The notes beneath the pieces were generated by a model, which had not been told where the DNA came from, did not search any database, and worked only from the letters and a program-made list of their open reading frames with translations. Positions 11,374 to 22,754 of a stretch of DNA of 64,000 nucleotides are shown in pieces (within the stretch, counting starts at the first letter, position 1; the number at the start of each line of letters is the position of its first letter). A program made the translations under genes and the position numbers. This DNA comes from Sycon ciliatum (Eukaryota; Porifera; Calcarea; Leucosolenida; Sycettidae): NCBI RefSeq assembly GCF_964019385.1, contig NC_088655.1, positions 7,630,833 through 7,694,832 on the forward strand, given 5' to 3'.

Positions 11374-11526
11374 ATGTCCGACCACCAGCAGCGTCGCAGC
11401 AGCAGAGCGAACCTGGGTGTCCCCCCAGACAGACTGGAAGAGTGGACAGGCACCCCGCCATTGACTACTACGAGTGTGGCCAGTGCTGCAGGGTCCACGA
11501 GAAGTCTAGGCCGTCAGGCGAAATAG
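11374..11526 (+). pseudogene. BEL-3 Gag N-terminus (5' part)
   Basis: ATG at 11374 opens a frame beginning MSDHQQRRSSRANLGVPPDR that runs to a stop at 11524-11526. The stop lies inside the presumed insertion 11513-12453, after which the Gag coiled coil resumes at 12454. The first segment therefore looks like the broken 5' part of one gag gene. Confidence 0.6.
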
Positions 11527-12453
11527 CACGTCATAGTACATTCGAGATCAGCGGGAAGAAGATGACGACGTCCACTAATTTAGTATCTGTGCACACGAAT
11601 CTGCTTTGTGTGTTACTCTGTGTGTCAGCTATGGCATCATCGCCTGAGGTTTCATGCCTAGCATGTACGTCTGAACCATCCTGCAAAGTTTGAATGACGT
11701 AGGTTGAGCGCTCTCTCCGCGAAACATACTTTTTGAAATTCTCTTCATAGTATATCTTCCTCCACTGAAATTTCGAATTTCTTCGATTTATTTGCTGAGA
11801 GGGGTGGCTTGCAACCTCGATATGGCTTGTTCCAGGCATGCTTTGGAGCCATCGCCTGTTGAAACAGTGGCGGGAAGCTGCCCTGCAACTGCTCCAACAG
11901 GAAATTAATCGTTCCGAGAAAGCACGAGTCCGCGAATCTCGGTTGAATATTGAGTATTTCAAGCCTTTTCACGACAAAGATGGAGTTCTTTTTGGAGATG
12001 GACGTCGCAGCAAAGGAGATGGTGTCCGACTTCTGGCGTCTGGTGAAGCCAGGGATCATTTGTCCAGTCAGGTCGGCAGCCTAACCGTCGGTAAGCTTGT
12101 GTTTGGATCCCGTTCTGCTCGATGTGGTAGATCACAAACAATTTGATATCGCACAAATTTTATATTCAGAAAATCCCAAAGTGTCTCTATGTGGCCGTCC
12201 TATGCCACGAGAAACTCCAATCAGGCTCCTATGTCCTTTGCCTTCATGATTGAATGTCCACTTCGTTTGAACAACGAACACAACAATCGAGGACGGCTTT
12301 GCAATGAAAAATACAGCTACACTGGAGCTGAAAAAAAGAAGAAAAAAACGTGCTCAGGATGAGACTCGAGTACACGCATACTCTCCCAGCAGGTGAAACG
12401 CAAAATTTTTGTGAAAAATGCGTGTCGCCGACTGACCAGTAATTTCGCCTGAC
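11513..12453. mobile_element. Candidate 0.94-kb TIR element inside BEL-3 gag
   Basis: The perfect 12-bp inverted ends GTCAGGCGAAAT (11513-11524) and ATTTCGCCTGAC (12442-12453) bracket a segment that splits the BEL-3 gag frame. I see no clear target-site duplication and no recognised transposase. The ORFs inside (102-143 aa) match nothing I know. Confidence 0.4.
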
Positions 12454-12739
12454 GACTTCGTCAACCTCGTCTTCTCGCACACGACTGCTCAAGGCACGAG
12501 CTGAGCTTGAAGCAGCCAAGAATCTGCAGGCGTTGGAGCAGCAGGAGCTGGCTCAGAAGAAAAACTTTATTGATTTAGAGCTGAAACCTGCTCGTGCTGA
12601 GATTGACGACGGCAGCAGCAAAGGCAGCGAATCGGTCCACAGTGGTTTTATCAGTATTGTAGAACTACAGCCTCCCCTTGCAGCTGCAGTGGTTAACAGC
12701 AGTAAGGTGGCTCGCTTGGAGGAGTGGGTGAGGACCCAG
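12454..12739 (+). pseudogene. BEL-3 Gag coiled-coil segment
   Basis: Downstream of the insertion, the frame reads a charged helix typical of BEL/Pao Gag N-termini (RLLKARAELEAAKNLQALEQ, then LAQKKNFIDLELKPARAEID). It ends with VARLEEWVRTQ at the start of a BEL-2 LTR at 12740, which truncates the element. Confidence 0.65.
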
Positions 12740-13109
12740 TGTCGTGCAACCACTATTGAGTGTGAAAGTCTTTGAATATCTGTAGATGAACAATCTCACA
12801 TTCCTGTTACTTTGTTATTGTTTCTGTTCGAAGAATTCTGTTTCTACGTTGTGCAATTATTTGATGTGTGCATGCTGTTCGAGTGTCACGTTGGGATCGA
12901 GGCGCGGCGCTGTGTCGCCGTGGAGTTGTTTTTTTGTCATACATATGTACGCGGTACGAGAGACAGTTCTGTACTGGCAATTCGTAGTACCAGCGCGTAC
13001 TTGACTGGAGGTTTTCCATGTTTTCCATTCATATAATTATTTTGTGTTTCGGAAATAAATAAATTCACTTTTGGTTTGGGAAAGACAATGCTGCAGCCGT
13101 TCCCAAACA
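12740..13109 (+). mobile_element. BEL-2 LTR, copy a
   Basis: A 370-bp unit from TGTCGTGCAACC to TTCCCAAACA. It is closely matched by 30385-30740 and in pieces by 24026-24067, 24940-25102 and 25218-25301. TG...CA ends and the position after the BEL-1 stop at 30364 support the LTR assignment. Confidence 0.75.
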
Positions 13110-13658
13110 CCCAGAGTGCTGCGCAGCCATGTGCACCTGACACACAAACTAGACCTGGGTCTGACCCACAGCATAGTGCGCCCCCTCAGAGTGAGCTGTT
13201 TGCGAAGCACGGTCTACCCGTTTCGACTTTGCATGCGTCCGGCCCGTATACATGCTGCTCAGCCCGCCGTTCTAACTTTGGATAGTGTGTCGTCTACGCA
13301 CGAGCTGTTTGCACAGCGCCAAACGCCGGCAGCAGGCCAATTCCAGCACCCTGTCACGCACCAGGTGACCTTCTCGGCTGCAGAGCAGTTTGTGCCACCA
13401 GCAAGAAATGGTCCAATGCCAGGGCGGACAGTCCAGCTAAATGCGACAGCAGCCCCGTTCGTAGCGACGCCGGCTACATCTGTGCTGACCCACAGTGACA
13501 CACCATCTCCCCGTGAACTGTTCCTGCAACAGCAGCTGGAACGTGTGCGTTCCGAGCTGGCCATGACAGAGCAGGCGCTCCAGACATTGAGTGAGGGTCC
13601 TCCTCAGGCCACCCAACTGAAGGTGCGCCCTCCACCACCAGCACCTCCGAAACCATAA
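13110..13658 (+). pseudogene. BEL-2 Gag N-terminal region, copy a
   Basis: A Pro/Thr/Gln-rich frame with repeated (S/H)ELFAQ-type motifs and a short helix (FLQQQLERVRSELAMTEQAL), ending at a stop after PPPPAPPKP. Copy b at 30741-31310 is parallel. A frame change near 13660 separates it from the capsid-like part at 13695. No primer-binding site is seen between the LTR end and this frame. Confidence 0.6.
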
Positions 13659-13694
13659 TCCCGGACCACCAACCGCTTCCTGGCTCGGCAGACG

Positions 13695-14584
13695 ATGGCA
13701 AAGGATCTACCACTCTTTTCCGGAGCCCCGGAGGAGTGGCCTTTGTTCAGCCACTTTTACAAGGCCACCACAACGGAGTGTGGGTTCTCAAATGCCGATA
13801 ATCTCGTGCGCCTTCAGAAATGTCTGCGGGGAAAGGCCAAGGACGCTGTGTCTGGACTGCGAGCAGTACCAGACAACATCAACGAAGTGTTTCGTACTCT
13901 TGAACACCATTTCGGCAGGCCTGATCTTGTGATCGGCGAAGTGATCCAGAGAGCCAGGAACTTCAGCACCATCAGAAGTGACGATTTTGACGGCATAATG
14001 GCTTTCACTACGTCCGTCCAGACACTCGTCGGCACAATGAGTCTGCTGAACAGTGTCGGGCACTTATATAACCCGCAACTCCGCCAGGAGCTTGTCTCCA
14101 AGCTACCCGCAAGTCTGCGGCTGCAGTGGGGGGAAGTGATGCAGTCGTCAACGTCGGGTGACATCAGTATCGCTCTATTTTCCAAATGGTTATTGAAAAT
14201 AGCAGAAGCCGCCGCACATGTGTACGTACCACATACCGGAACTCAAGTGCCGTACAAGACAGGTCGTCGTCCAGAGGTGAACTACACAATCACCAGGGAT
14301 CCAGCTGATGCCAAGCCGTCAAGCAAACGCGATGGCACGAAATCCTGTGATGGCTGTGGAACAGGCGAGCACGACAACTGCAAGTGCTCGGAGTTTGGTG
14401 GCAAGCCTATCCGTCAGCTGTGGAAGATCTGTAGAGAGAACCGCCCCTGCTATGCCTGCCTAAACCGCGGCCACGTGATGAAAGACTGCTCTCGCAGCAA
14501 AAAGTGTGAGGTAGATGGCTGTCAGGAGCCACACCACCCTCTGCTTCATCACGCCCCCCAGTCAGACGTGATGAATGACACCCA
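13695..14584 (+). pseudogene. BEL-2 Gag capsid and zinc knuckle, copy a
   Basis: Reads MAKDLPLFSGAPEEWPLFSH, the usual start of the BEL/Pao Gag domain. The core follows (NLVRLQKCLRGKAKDAVSGL; LVSKLPASLRLQWGEVMQ), and then a CCHC-like region CYACLNRGHVMKDC ... CQEPHHPLLH. At about 14584 the frame runs into DIRS-1 sequence (GLVGW then stop), so protease and pol are missing. Copy b (31328-32951) continues properly into protease, which locates the breakpoint. Confidence 0.85.
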
Positions 14585-14935
14585 TGGCTTGGTCGGCTGG
14601 TGATAGACCGGAGTGCGACAGGAAGCCCTGGATTGCATGGAGGTGTTGCACTAGTTGCGGGCGATACCATGGAGCAGCAGGTCCAGTTGCCCCTCCTGGA
14701 ACGGGGACAACGACAGGTGGTTGACCACGAAGTAATGCCGGAGGCCATGGAGGTAGACCTTGATAGTTGCCAGCCGGCACTCGGATGGCATGTATGCTAG
14801 GAAATCCATTAGGCGGGTGGCCTGAATGGAGTATGGCGCGACACGGTGCAGGCTGGCGTACCTCTCGTATGCTGTCACGCCGGCAGCATACGGCCGGGCG
14901 GTACTTGTTGTCACTCCCGCAAGGATAAGGCCCAT
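14585..14935 (-). pseudogene. DIRS-1 tyrosine recombinase, N-terminal part
   Basis: Minus-strand frame 14651-14935 (MGLILAGVTTSTARPYAAGV; RLMDFLAYMPSECRLATIKV) is the SAM-like, DNA-binding part of a DIRS recombinase. Compared with DIRS-2 (38760-39605), the catalytic half is missing: the copy stops at about 14585 at a junction with BEL-2 gag. Shared bases CCATG at the join suggest microhomology. Confidence 0.75.
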
Positions 14936-15530
14936 GGTGTGGTCAGTAGGCGTGTCAGCTGCTGGACTTCTAGCGACATGGGGACAGGAGACGCCTGGGG
15001 ATGTAGCTTCCGGAAGCTCTCGACCTGCAGCCGGGACAAACGGTCAGCAAGAACGTTGTCAACACCACGTATGTGTGCTAAAAACACAACCATGTCATGC
15101 TTGGCAGCCGCTAGCAATGCAATCCTGACAAGTGCCATGATTTCTGGGCACCTTGAGATTCCTGTGCGCCAGATTGTGCAGACCATTTCGTTGTCACATT
15201 GAACTAATAGTCGACGATTGCACAGTCGTTTGGCTAGTGTCACACAGATAAGGGCGATGGGAAACAATTCGCGCCATTCTAAGGACAGATCCTTATGGAG
15301 TGCCTCCCACTGGCCATACGCCCATTCTTTGCTACAGACCAAGCCATAGCCATGGTCAGAAGTATCCGTGAACAGCTGCATCTCAGTGGGTTTGCACCAG
15401 GATGGGTCTAGCAGTAATGATCGGCCGTTCCATGAATCAATGCAAGCGTGCCACCAGGGTTATATCGTTTGGAGCCTCTTGGTTCCGGCGCTGGGTCCTG
15501 TCAAGAGACATGAACTGGCTGGCCTCGTCG
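14911..15530 (-). pseudogene. DIRS-1 RNase H region
   Basis: Minus-strand frame with MQLFTDTSDHGYGLVCSKEW, the DIRS RNase H start, then LLVQCDNEMVCTIWRTGISR and ADRLSRLQ. In DIRS, RNase H follows RT and precedes the recombinase. LINE-1 interrupts the region just upstream at 15536-17396. Confidence 0.8.
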
Positions 15531-15535
15531 AAGAG

Positions 15536-17270
15536 AAAGGAAATGCCAGCTTTGAACCATGATGGCAGGAAGCTCACATCGAACTTAGAGCAGGCAGAAG
15601 CATTCAACAGCTTCTTCATTTCAGAAAGCAAGAAGTCCGTCTCAGTTGACAACGAGCCAGTCCCCGACATCCTTCTACCAACATCCGGCGAGAGAGAGCT
15701 TGCCCAAATCACCACCACATCCGCCGAGGTAGAACAGCTCCTAGGAGCCCTTAATCCTTGCAAAGCCCCTGGGTTTGACGACATCCCAACAAGACTCCTC
15801 AAGACCACGGCGCGTGAGCTGTCGCCGTCACTCTCCCGACTTTTCAATGAGTCATTTCGGAGAGGTGAACAACCACAGGACTGGCGTGATGCCACTGTGA
15901 GCCCACTATACAAGAAAGCCGAAAGGTCATTGGTAACAAACTACAGGCCTATATCACTTCTCAGCGTTATCAGTAAAGTGCAGGAGAGGATCGTCCACAA
16001 GCGACTCTACAAGCACGTCACACCCTTCCTCCCAGTGGATCAATCCGGTTTTCGTGCCAATGATAGCACCGAACTCCAGCTCGCCAGACTCGTGCACGAG
16101 GTTTCCGAGAGCCGAGATAAAGGTCTTTCCGTCACAGCTTGCTTTTTCGATCTCTCGAAGGCTTTCGACAGAGTCTGGCACGCCGGTCTCCTCAAGAAAC
16201 TGCAACACCTCGGCCTGAAAGATACCGCCCTGCAATGGATGGTCAGCTACCTCACCCATCGCCGTCAACGTGTTCGTGTCGGCGACGCCTTCAGTGAGTG
16301 GCAAGCCATACCAGCAGGGGTGCCCCAAGGATCCGTTCTAGGCCCCCTGCTGTTCTTGATCTACACCATTGACCTGCCCTCTGCCTGCACCAACTCGAAC
16401 ACAAAGTGCAGCCAATTTGCAGATGACACGGCGCTCATCGCAACACACCAGAGCCGTTTGACATCGGAGTTGTCCCTGCAGTCAGCCGTTTCAGCTGCCG
16501 AAACCTGGCTGCGCAGATGGCACCTCCTCGTCAATGCCTCAAAGACCGTTACCTTGTCGTTCACACCAAACCACCAACTCAACATCGCTCTTAATGGCAC
16601 ACCCCTAAAGCAAGTCAAAGAACACCGTCACCTTGGAATCATACTACAAAACAACCTCCAATGGAACTCACATGTCACGCACATAATAAACAAATCCAAA
16701 AAACTCCTTCACCAACTTCGTAAAACACGAGGCCAACTTAACACCCCCAGTCTGCTCGTAATCTACACCGCCTACATTCGCCCGGTTATGGAGTACGGCA
16801 GTCTCGTGTTATCCAACACCACCCGCACACAGAAGGACCAATTAGAACGCGTTCAGCGACGAGCAGCCCGTATCTGCCTGCGGATCCCCCTTTTTGCACC
16901 AGTCCATCACAGCTCACTTCTTCATCATCTCCAACTCCCCACATTAGTCTCCCGGCAACTCTTACGACAGGTTACTCTTGCCCACAACATCAAGTACATC
17001 CGCGCTCCCCTTCACCTGCAACAGCCTCACCTTGCACGACCAATCACAGAGCAGCCATATGCACTACGACACATGAGAACATACACATTGAGAACATCAC
17101 ACACATACCGACACACCAACTCACCCATCAACCTATCCCTTCACAATTTCAACCAACTACCCCCCGACCTGCGTGAAACAAATAGCAAGCATGCGTTTAA
17201 ATCAATGGCGTCTAGCCTCATTCTATCATCCATATGCTCCTGTAGTAGCTCACACTGTACCCCATCGTGA
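15536..17270 (+). CDS. LINE-1 reverse transcriptase (partial ORF2)
   Basis: Open frame of about 577 residues within the element. RT motifs in order: NPCKAPGFDDIPTRLLK, YKKAERSLVTNYRPISLLSV, FRANDSTELQL, CFFDLSKAFDRVWH, AGVPQGSVLGPLLFLIY and the catalytic FADDTAL, followed by the RT thumb/C-terminus with YIRPVMEYGSLVL and LERVQRRAARIC. The order and FADD box fit the CR1/Jockey group. No stop or frameshift is seen, so this is the youngest coding sequence among the retroelements. The open frame extends upstream into antisense DIRS sequence; those residues are not part of the protein. Confidence 0.85.
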
Positions 17271-17396
17271 TCCCATCCCCCTGCAATGTGTTGATTTCCT
17301 TACTTGCTAGACTGATTTTATATGATTCTGGACTGATTTGAATCATATTATCTTCCTTATTGGCCATGGGCCATCGTGGAAATAAAGAATAATAAT
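15536..17396 (+). mobile_element. LINE-1, 5'-truncated non-LTR retrotransposon
   Basis: Inserted in DIRS-1. The empty site at 40198-40208 reads TCGAAGAGCCG, and here AAGAG occurs on both sides (15531-15535, 17397-17401), a 5-bp duplication. The 3' end is AATAAAGAATAATAAT, a short-repeat tail rather than poly(A). It lies opposite to DIRS-1 and lacks the endonuclease, so it is a dead-on-arrival copy. Confidence 0.9.
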
Positions 17397-18195
17397 AAGA
17401 GCCGGCGGCAAAAAGTGCGCCCGGGCGGTACTATTTTGTCAGCAAATGACAAAGAGCCTGCCAACGAGAGCAATTCCCGTTTGGTGCACTGTACTCAGTG
17501 TACCCAGGAGTCAAGGGTGTTCTTTAGTTCTGACAGATTTGAGGCTGGCAGTCGCATCTCCCATGCTTGGGAAACTAACTCTATGCCCAAAAATGTGACT
17601 TTTGTGGACAGCGCGCACACCTTGTCAGTCAGGGCCCTCGGCTAACGGGACATGCAGGTGCTCCATGACTGCTAGTAACGTGTGAAACTGCTGACGAGCA
17701 TAGTTTGGCGGCTCTGGAGGTTGAACTGTGAGGACATCATCGAGGTAGTGCAGCAGGTCGTGCACATTGAATCTATTCGTGGCTACCCAGCAAAAGGGCA
17801 TCGGCAAGCCTGTTATACAAAAATGGAGAGGACTGCAGGCCAAAGGGGAGGAATTTGTCAACGCAGAATGCGTTGTCCAAGTGAATGCCCAGCAATGGCC
17901 AGCCCGACGGGGCCACGGGACATAGTCGGAATGCATTGCGTAGCTCGACTTAGGATAACAGGGCCCCCTTGCCATGCCGGTGCAGCAGCCGAACCGCATA
18001 TTCAACAGTCATTGAGTGCAGCGAAAATTCGTCTTGCCTGATACCGTCAGTAATGCTAGTGCCCTCAGGTGCAGATAATTGCATAATCAAGCGAAGTTTT
18101 CCCGATTTCTTGGGGACCACACCTACACCAGAGCAGCGCAGATCTGCATGAGGTAAGTGGTTGTGGGCCAGCCATACGACCCTCGGTGCATTCAT
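17397..18195 (-). pseudogene. DIRS-1 reverse transcriptase
   Basis: Minus-strand RT: VPKKSGKLRLIMQLSAPEG (frame 17950-18195), then across a frame change the catalytic LLHYLDDVLTVQPPEP (frame 17625-18005). YLDD is intact. It continues into 14911-15530 on the other side of LINE-1. Compared with DIRS-2 there are several small changes, and at least one frameshift breaks the RT. Confidence 0.8.
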
Positions 18196-18244
18196 TAGAC
18201 TAAATTGGGAGCAACAAAATGAGAGCGATCACCGGAGTAACCGA

Positions 18245-18935
18245 TTACAACACCGTCACGCATGTCATGCATAAGGGAGTTAACGAATGCGCGGTCAGGG
18301 TGCCTGGCCAGAGCCGACGCAAGCCGATCCAAGTGAACGGGCGTCCAGGGGGACTGTTGGCGCAACGGAACGCCTGCCGGCTAGTTGCCCTGTGCGACAC
18401 TCTCGTGCGCTGTGTCCAGAGACGTTGCAGGTGCTGCATTGGTGAGCGTACGGACAGGGGTTTCGATGACACAAGCCCCGGTTGTACAGTCGACACTGCT
18501 CGGTTGACGAGCGTGCGGCGCCGGGGGCTACCGCGGAGCTGGGCCGAAAGGGCCACACAGCACGGGCATCGAACACGGTAGTGTACAGTGTTTGTGGTGT
18601 CCCAACGACGTGACAGCTGGGACGCGATGCTGTGGCGGAAGGTGCAGTCATACTCCGCAACAGCGGAAAACGTGAATTTCTTGATGGCGTTCAGAATATG
18701 GTGCTGATACGCCAACAGTTCTGCTGCTCTGCGCGGATGCGCATCTAGATGGACGGCTGCGAATATTTTTGATGTCCGAAATGCGCCGGGACATGCGTGG
18801 CTGGGAGGACAGCGTGAATTTTCCGGGTGCATCCTCGCCCAACACCAGAGCGTGGGGGCTTGGCACGTCCGTAACGGTCAGTGGCAGCAGTTGTTGTAAG
18901 TCAACAAATTGGTGCGTTATGGTTTTGTCGATCAC
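18245..18935 (-). pseudogene. DIRS-1 Gag-like protein with zinc-binding region
   Basis: The frame reads the typical DIRS Gag core (AVHLDAHPRRAAELLAYQHH; VAEYDCTFRHSIASQLSRRW) and then, in a second frame, CRLYNRGLCHRNPCPYAHQC followed by CSTCNVSGHSARECR, a C-x5-x-G-x-C/CCHC zinc-binding segment usual in DIRS Gag. An 18-bp gap near 18762, relative to 56902-56925, removes residues before the core. Confidence 0.7.
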
Positions 18936-18956
18936 GCTCTGGGGTGCGCTTGATTT

Positions 18957-19385
18957 TTACAGGCCCATAATCATGGAGCATGAACTAGACGAATGCAAAG
19001 TGGACGTACCTAGGGCTGAGGTTGCTGTTTGCGCTGCACCTGCCAGACGGTCCAGTCGGTCCATAAACGGTTTCATGACGGTCGCGATTGCGGCGAACAC
19101 GGGGGCAACAGGTATAGTAGGTTCGTGGGTGTCCCTGTCCTCGACATTTTGTCGCGCAGCCACCGCGGGGGTCTCAGAGAACTCCGCGTGGGGTCCGAAT
19201 TCGGATTGCATCAATCCGGATCGCATCAACCGCATCAACCGAGAAAGCAGCTCAACGACAGCGCTACGGGTAGATATGGAATGCAGTGTGAAGTAGCTAT
19301 GGGTAAATGTGGAGTGCTTTGTGCAGTAAACGCAGGCGGCCATGCGCTGAGAGATCGTTACGTGTGTGTTAACTACAGTTAACAC
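18957..19385 (-). pseudogene. DIRS-1 Gag N-terminus
   Basis: A 142-residue minus-strand frame starting upstream of the zinc region; the stretch EPTIPVAPVFAAIATVMKPF recurs in DIRS-2 (57126-57332). Its function is not recognised. It is taken as the start of DIRS Gag because of its position and conservation. Confidence 0.5.
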
Positions 19386-19424
19386 GCGCTGAGAGATCGT
19401 TACGTGCGTGTTAACTACAGTTAA
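19343..19424. repeat. 39-bp tandem repeat at DIRS-1 5' end
   Basis: Two copies of GCGCTGAGAGATCGTTACGT followed by GTTAACTACAGTTAA. Also present, slightly altered, at 57522-57602. GTTAACTACAGTTAAC is itself partly palindromic. Likely part of the DIRS terminal repeat. Confidence 0.65.
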
Positions 19425-20370
19425 TGCTACGCCTCAACTGAGATTTTTAAAACTTATTGGTTGTGATTCGGCTGGCAACCCTCTAGAGGTTACCCTGCGT
19501 ACGTGCCTGGAAGGTGGAGAAGATGATGTCACCATCCACCATTGTGATCAGACATGCCAATGATGCAGAGTAAGTGGTCAACATTGACCTTATGAAGCTA
19601 GACTCAGCTCCTGTATTACCGGACACTGCGGATGTCCACAGCGCTCAGCCGAGCCCTGCCGAGAGTGACAGTGAGAGTGACACTAGTGAAAGTGGAGCCT
19701 GGGGCCTGAAATTTGACGGCGGAGGCAGTGACTCAGTACCAATGCGATATTGTTCTGGAGTATTGGCGTCTGGAGGGAGAGTTGTAATAGATCGACTAAG
19801 TAACTGTCGACGCCACCTCATCTATCTATCTATCTCTCTCTCTCTCTCTCTATCTATCTCTATCTCTCTGTCTATTCCTTTCTTTATATCAAACACCTTT
19901 ACTGTTGATCACTACGTACCAATTATTGTTAGGCTTTGTATTATTAATTCGCGCTGTGGCCGTGACGTTCTTCCTTTTTCCAGTATTATTGTGCGTGCAC
20001 ATGATGATGTAGGTCGCCATTGTGTCCGTGTCATGTTGTTTCGCAAGCCTTTATCCTTTTTCTCTAGCTCTTTTAGTTTTATATATTGAGGCCGAGTTTT
20101 CCGCATCCGTAAGAACGCCACCACCCTTCAAGGATCAAGGCGCAGATGCAGCTGCGAAGATGCAGATGCAGACGCAAACCGTGAATTTTTTTTAATTTTT
20201 TAAAAGTTTTATTTCTTCTTGTGCAAAACCAAGTAACTAGTCCAATGTCGAGTGGGCAGTGAGTGTTGCATGTTGGCCAGTGTAGACAGGGTAGTTGACA
20301 ACAACACCAACCATAATGACATTGCTCTTGTATGTGCATGACTGCTTACTTTCACTTTCTTTTTTGTGGT
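19425..20370. repeat. Duplicated non-coding sequence with TC microsatellite
   Basis: Matches 57603-58545. It contains a short conserved frame (19574-19800; motif SPAESDSESDTSESGAWGLK, not recognised), a (TCTA/TC)n tract around 19820-19870, and a stretch related to the LTR leader at 62770-63000. No supported gene. Confidence 0.6.
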
Positions 20371-20374
20371 GCCA

Positions 20375-20710
20375 TCCATGCAACGTCAACATATTTGTTT
20401 GCTTCTAGACCATGCAGACACAGTGGGTTGGTCAAAGACCATGATTGAGATACGAGAGGTACCTGGTTCAAGTCCCGCCTGGGAGCGGTTTTTCCAGCCG
20501 TGCTGCTACCCACAGTCAACTGGGAACTTGTGGCCAAGCACAAGGGGTACATGGATGCAGCTAATAGGGTCGTTCTCGGCACTTGTGCCAGTGGTTGTGA
20601 GACTTATCCACTCACCCCCACCGTTAGGCGCTGCATCTGCCGCTAGGGTTTATCGGGTGTAAGCGGCTGTCGTGAGTTCCCTTCGGGAACGGATACGATA
20701 ATTTACTTCT
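20375..20710 (+). repeat. Possible tRNA-related SINE
   Basis: GGTTCAAGTCCCGCC at 20466-20480 resembles a Pol III B box, and TGGGTTGGTCAAAG upstream could be a decayed A box. It does not fold as a tRNA. The segment recurs at 58560-58875, but inside the larger duplication, so independent mobility is not shown. Confidence 0.3.
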
Positions 20711-21239
20711 TCTTTTTCATGCTAGGTTTTACACTCCATTTCTCTAATAAAATCATCTTCCATACGGTAGATTGGGAAGTTTAGCTCTGCTCTTTCTAAC
20801 CGGCATTGGCTTCACTTGTTCCCGCTCATTACAAGTCAGCTATGGCTCCTCATAAGCCAGCTGCTGTCCATTGCTTGGTATTTCACTTCACAACTATTGT
20901 AAGTGTGTTGCGGGGATTCCCGAGCTAGTTCCAGGCAGCAGTGTGGCGTTGCTTTCAAGCTTGTTGAACATTTGCATGGCAATTCAAGTTACTCAAAGCA
21001 GCACACTATCTCCCCAAAAGGTCGTTATTGTCTGTGATAAGCTCGAAGGCATTAGCGGTAGGGCAAGAACTTGCTACCTCCGGTAAGCTTCGTTGCGTTT
21101 TTAGTGTTCTTGTCATGATATTTCTGTCGGTATTAGACATACATGTCAGTGATCTATCCCCTACATAGGGTAGCCGAGTTGTCGTCCATTGTTCTGACAG
21201 GCTTTTGAACCTCCAAAAAGCGTGGAGTCCTTTGAAAAA

Positions 21240-21870
21240 ATCGGCGAAGCAGAACCGTTTCTCGACAGGATGTCACCAGAACACAACCCCAGGCGTGCGC
21301 GCATGACACCAAAGTACGAAAGTGAGAAACAGTTTGAAATACCGCTGGCTCGAAGAAGTATCCAGGAGCCGGCCAGCGGTCAGGCACTGCTGTACTAGCA
21401 CGAGTCGATGGTGCGCATCCACACACAACCATAATCAATGCACTTTTGTTTGCAGCGCAGGGGAAATCAAAAATGTTCGACATTCATGTTGTCATGCAGT
21501 CGGCGCAAAATCCTGATCTCAACCTCGACGACTTGGCGTTCTTCCACAGCCTGTAGACAGCCGTATCACTCGTGGCTAAGGAAACCTAAAAGGAGCTTCT
21601 GCAGGGTGTGGAAACGTTCTGGCACGAATACACCCCTGCGAAGATGGGGAGCGTTTGTTTGGGTCTGTGTGGCTCCTTCCATGGCGTTCCGGAGAGTGGC
21701 CACAACTACCAGCGCCACCGTGGAGGTCATCAAGCTCACAGTTCGAGCGAAGAACTTGGCGATCTCCACGATCAAATCGTGTCTTGGCAATTTGTAAATG
21801 CTGCGGTACAAAAGCTGGCAGCGCTGGAGGTGAAAGTCAGTGAGGCTCCAGACTCGATGTCATCAGTGAG
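21240..21870 (+). pseudogene. Tc1/mariner-type DDE transposase relic
   Basis: One frame from about 21383 reads AVLARVDGAHPHTTIINALL and then QNPDLNLDDLAFFHSL, matching the second Asp block (D-G-A-x-P-H) and the third Asp block (N-P-D-L-N-x-x-D-L-x-F-F) of DDE_3-type transposases. Stops follow HSL and KET, after which the same frame continues (GVETFWHEYTPAKMG...). The copy at 59575-60046 is parallel. The first Asp and the DNA-binding domain are not found. Confidence 0.6.
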
Positions 21871-22039
21871 TGTAAGTCGTCATCGAAGAGTGAAGCTGGA
21901 CGGCTTTGAAATGAGCTGTTTTTCATCTGAAATTATATATCTTTCATATGCTGCTTTTTTCCACTTTGCAAAGCGTGTTCGTAGCCATAGAATGATTTGG
22001 ACTGAACTGTAAAAATGCAACGAAGTTTTGCTTAACGGA

Positions 22040-22087
22040 GGAAACATGACCATTCAATGCTGCAAAGTGTAATGGTGTGTTACCATT
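22040..22087 (-). pseudogene. Partial ankyrin-repeat exon, copy 1
   Basis: The minus strand reads NGNTPLHFAALNGHVSS straight after a CTTCTAG acceptor, the same exon boundary as at 61922-62020. The 3' half and splice donor are lost at the junction with the duplicated transposase sequence near 22040. Confidence 0.6.
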
Positions 22088-22104
22088 CTAGAAGTAGTAT
22101 TGTT

Positions 22105-22705
22105 AATGAATACAAACCACGTACACACAAATACACATAAACATACACAAATACACACACACACATGACGATTCACAAACACATAAAAATACGCATATGC
22201 ATGAACACACACACAAACACATACACACACACACATACACATGCACACATAGACACACACACACAAATACACAACCATGCACACAACCATGCATGCGCAA
22301 AAACACACACAGGAACAAACAAACACAGCTAATGAGTAAAGGTAACACCGGCAATGGCATAGGGAGTTCTGGATCAATATCAATTAAGATTTCTTTGGGA
22401 ATTGATGAACAATTTCCTTGGACACAAGAATACAATTTTCACTAGTATACTTTCATGCCTGATCATCAGGTGAATACAGGCAAAATCCAATGAACATGGC
22501 ATGGCACATGTTGTGTGTGAGTGTGTGTGCTCGTGCATGTCCACGAATGTTGAGCACACACACGCAGGCGTACACACGTGTGTGCGCGCATTAGAGCATG
22601 CCGTTTACTTTGCATAAATGTATGTAACTGCAGGTTTGTGTAGTTGACGTATTTGTGTGAGCAAGGGGTACTTGTTTGTGAGTGTCAGTATGTCTCTCTC
22701 TCTCA

Positions 22706-22754
<49 letters not shown>

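Noticed and set aside
11513..12453. Assignment of the BEL-3 insertion to the hAT superfamily because of CAGG-type ends
   Set aside because: No 8-bp duplication flanks it and no transposase is seen, so the type is left open.
15402..15535. N-terminal 45 residues of the 622-aa LINE-1 frame
   Set aside because: They are antisense DIRS-1 sequence upstream of the insertion point at 15536.
20460..20490. A tRNA gene suggested by GGTTCAAGTCCCGCC
   Set aside because: Acceptor and T stems do not pair and no anticodon arm is present; kept only as a possible SINE.
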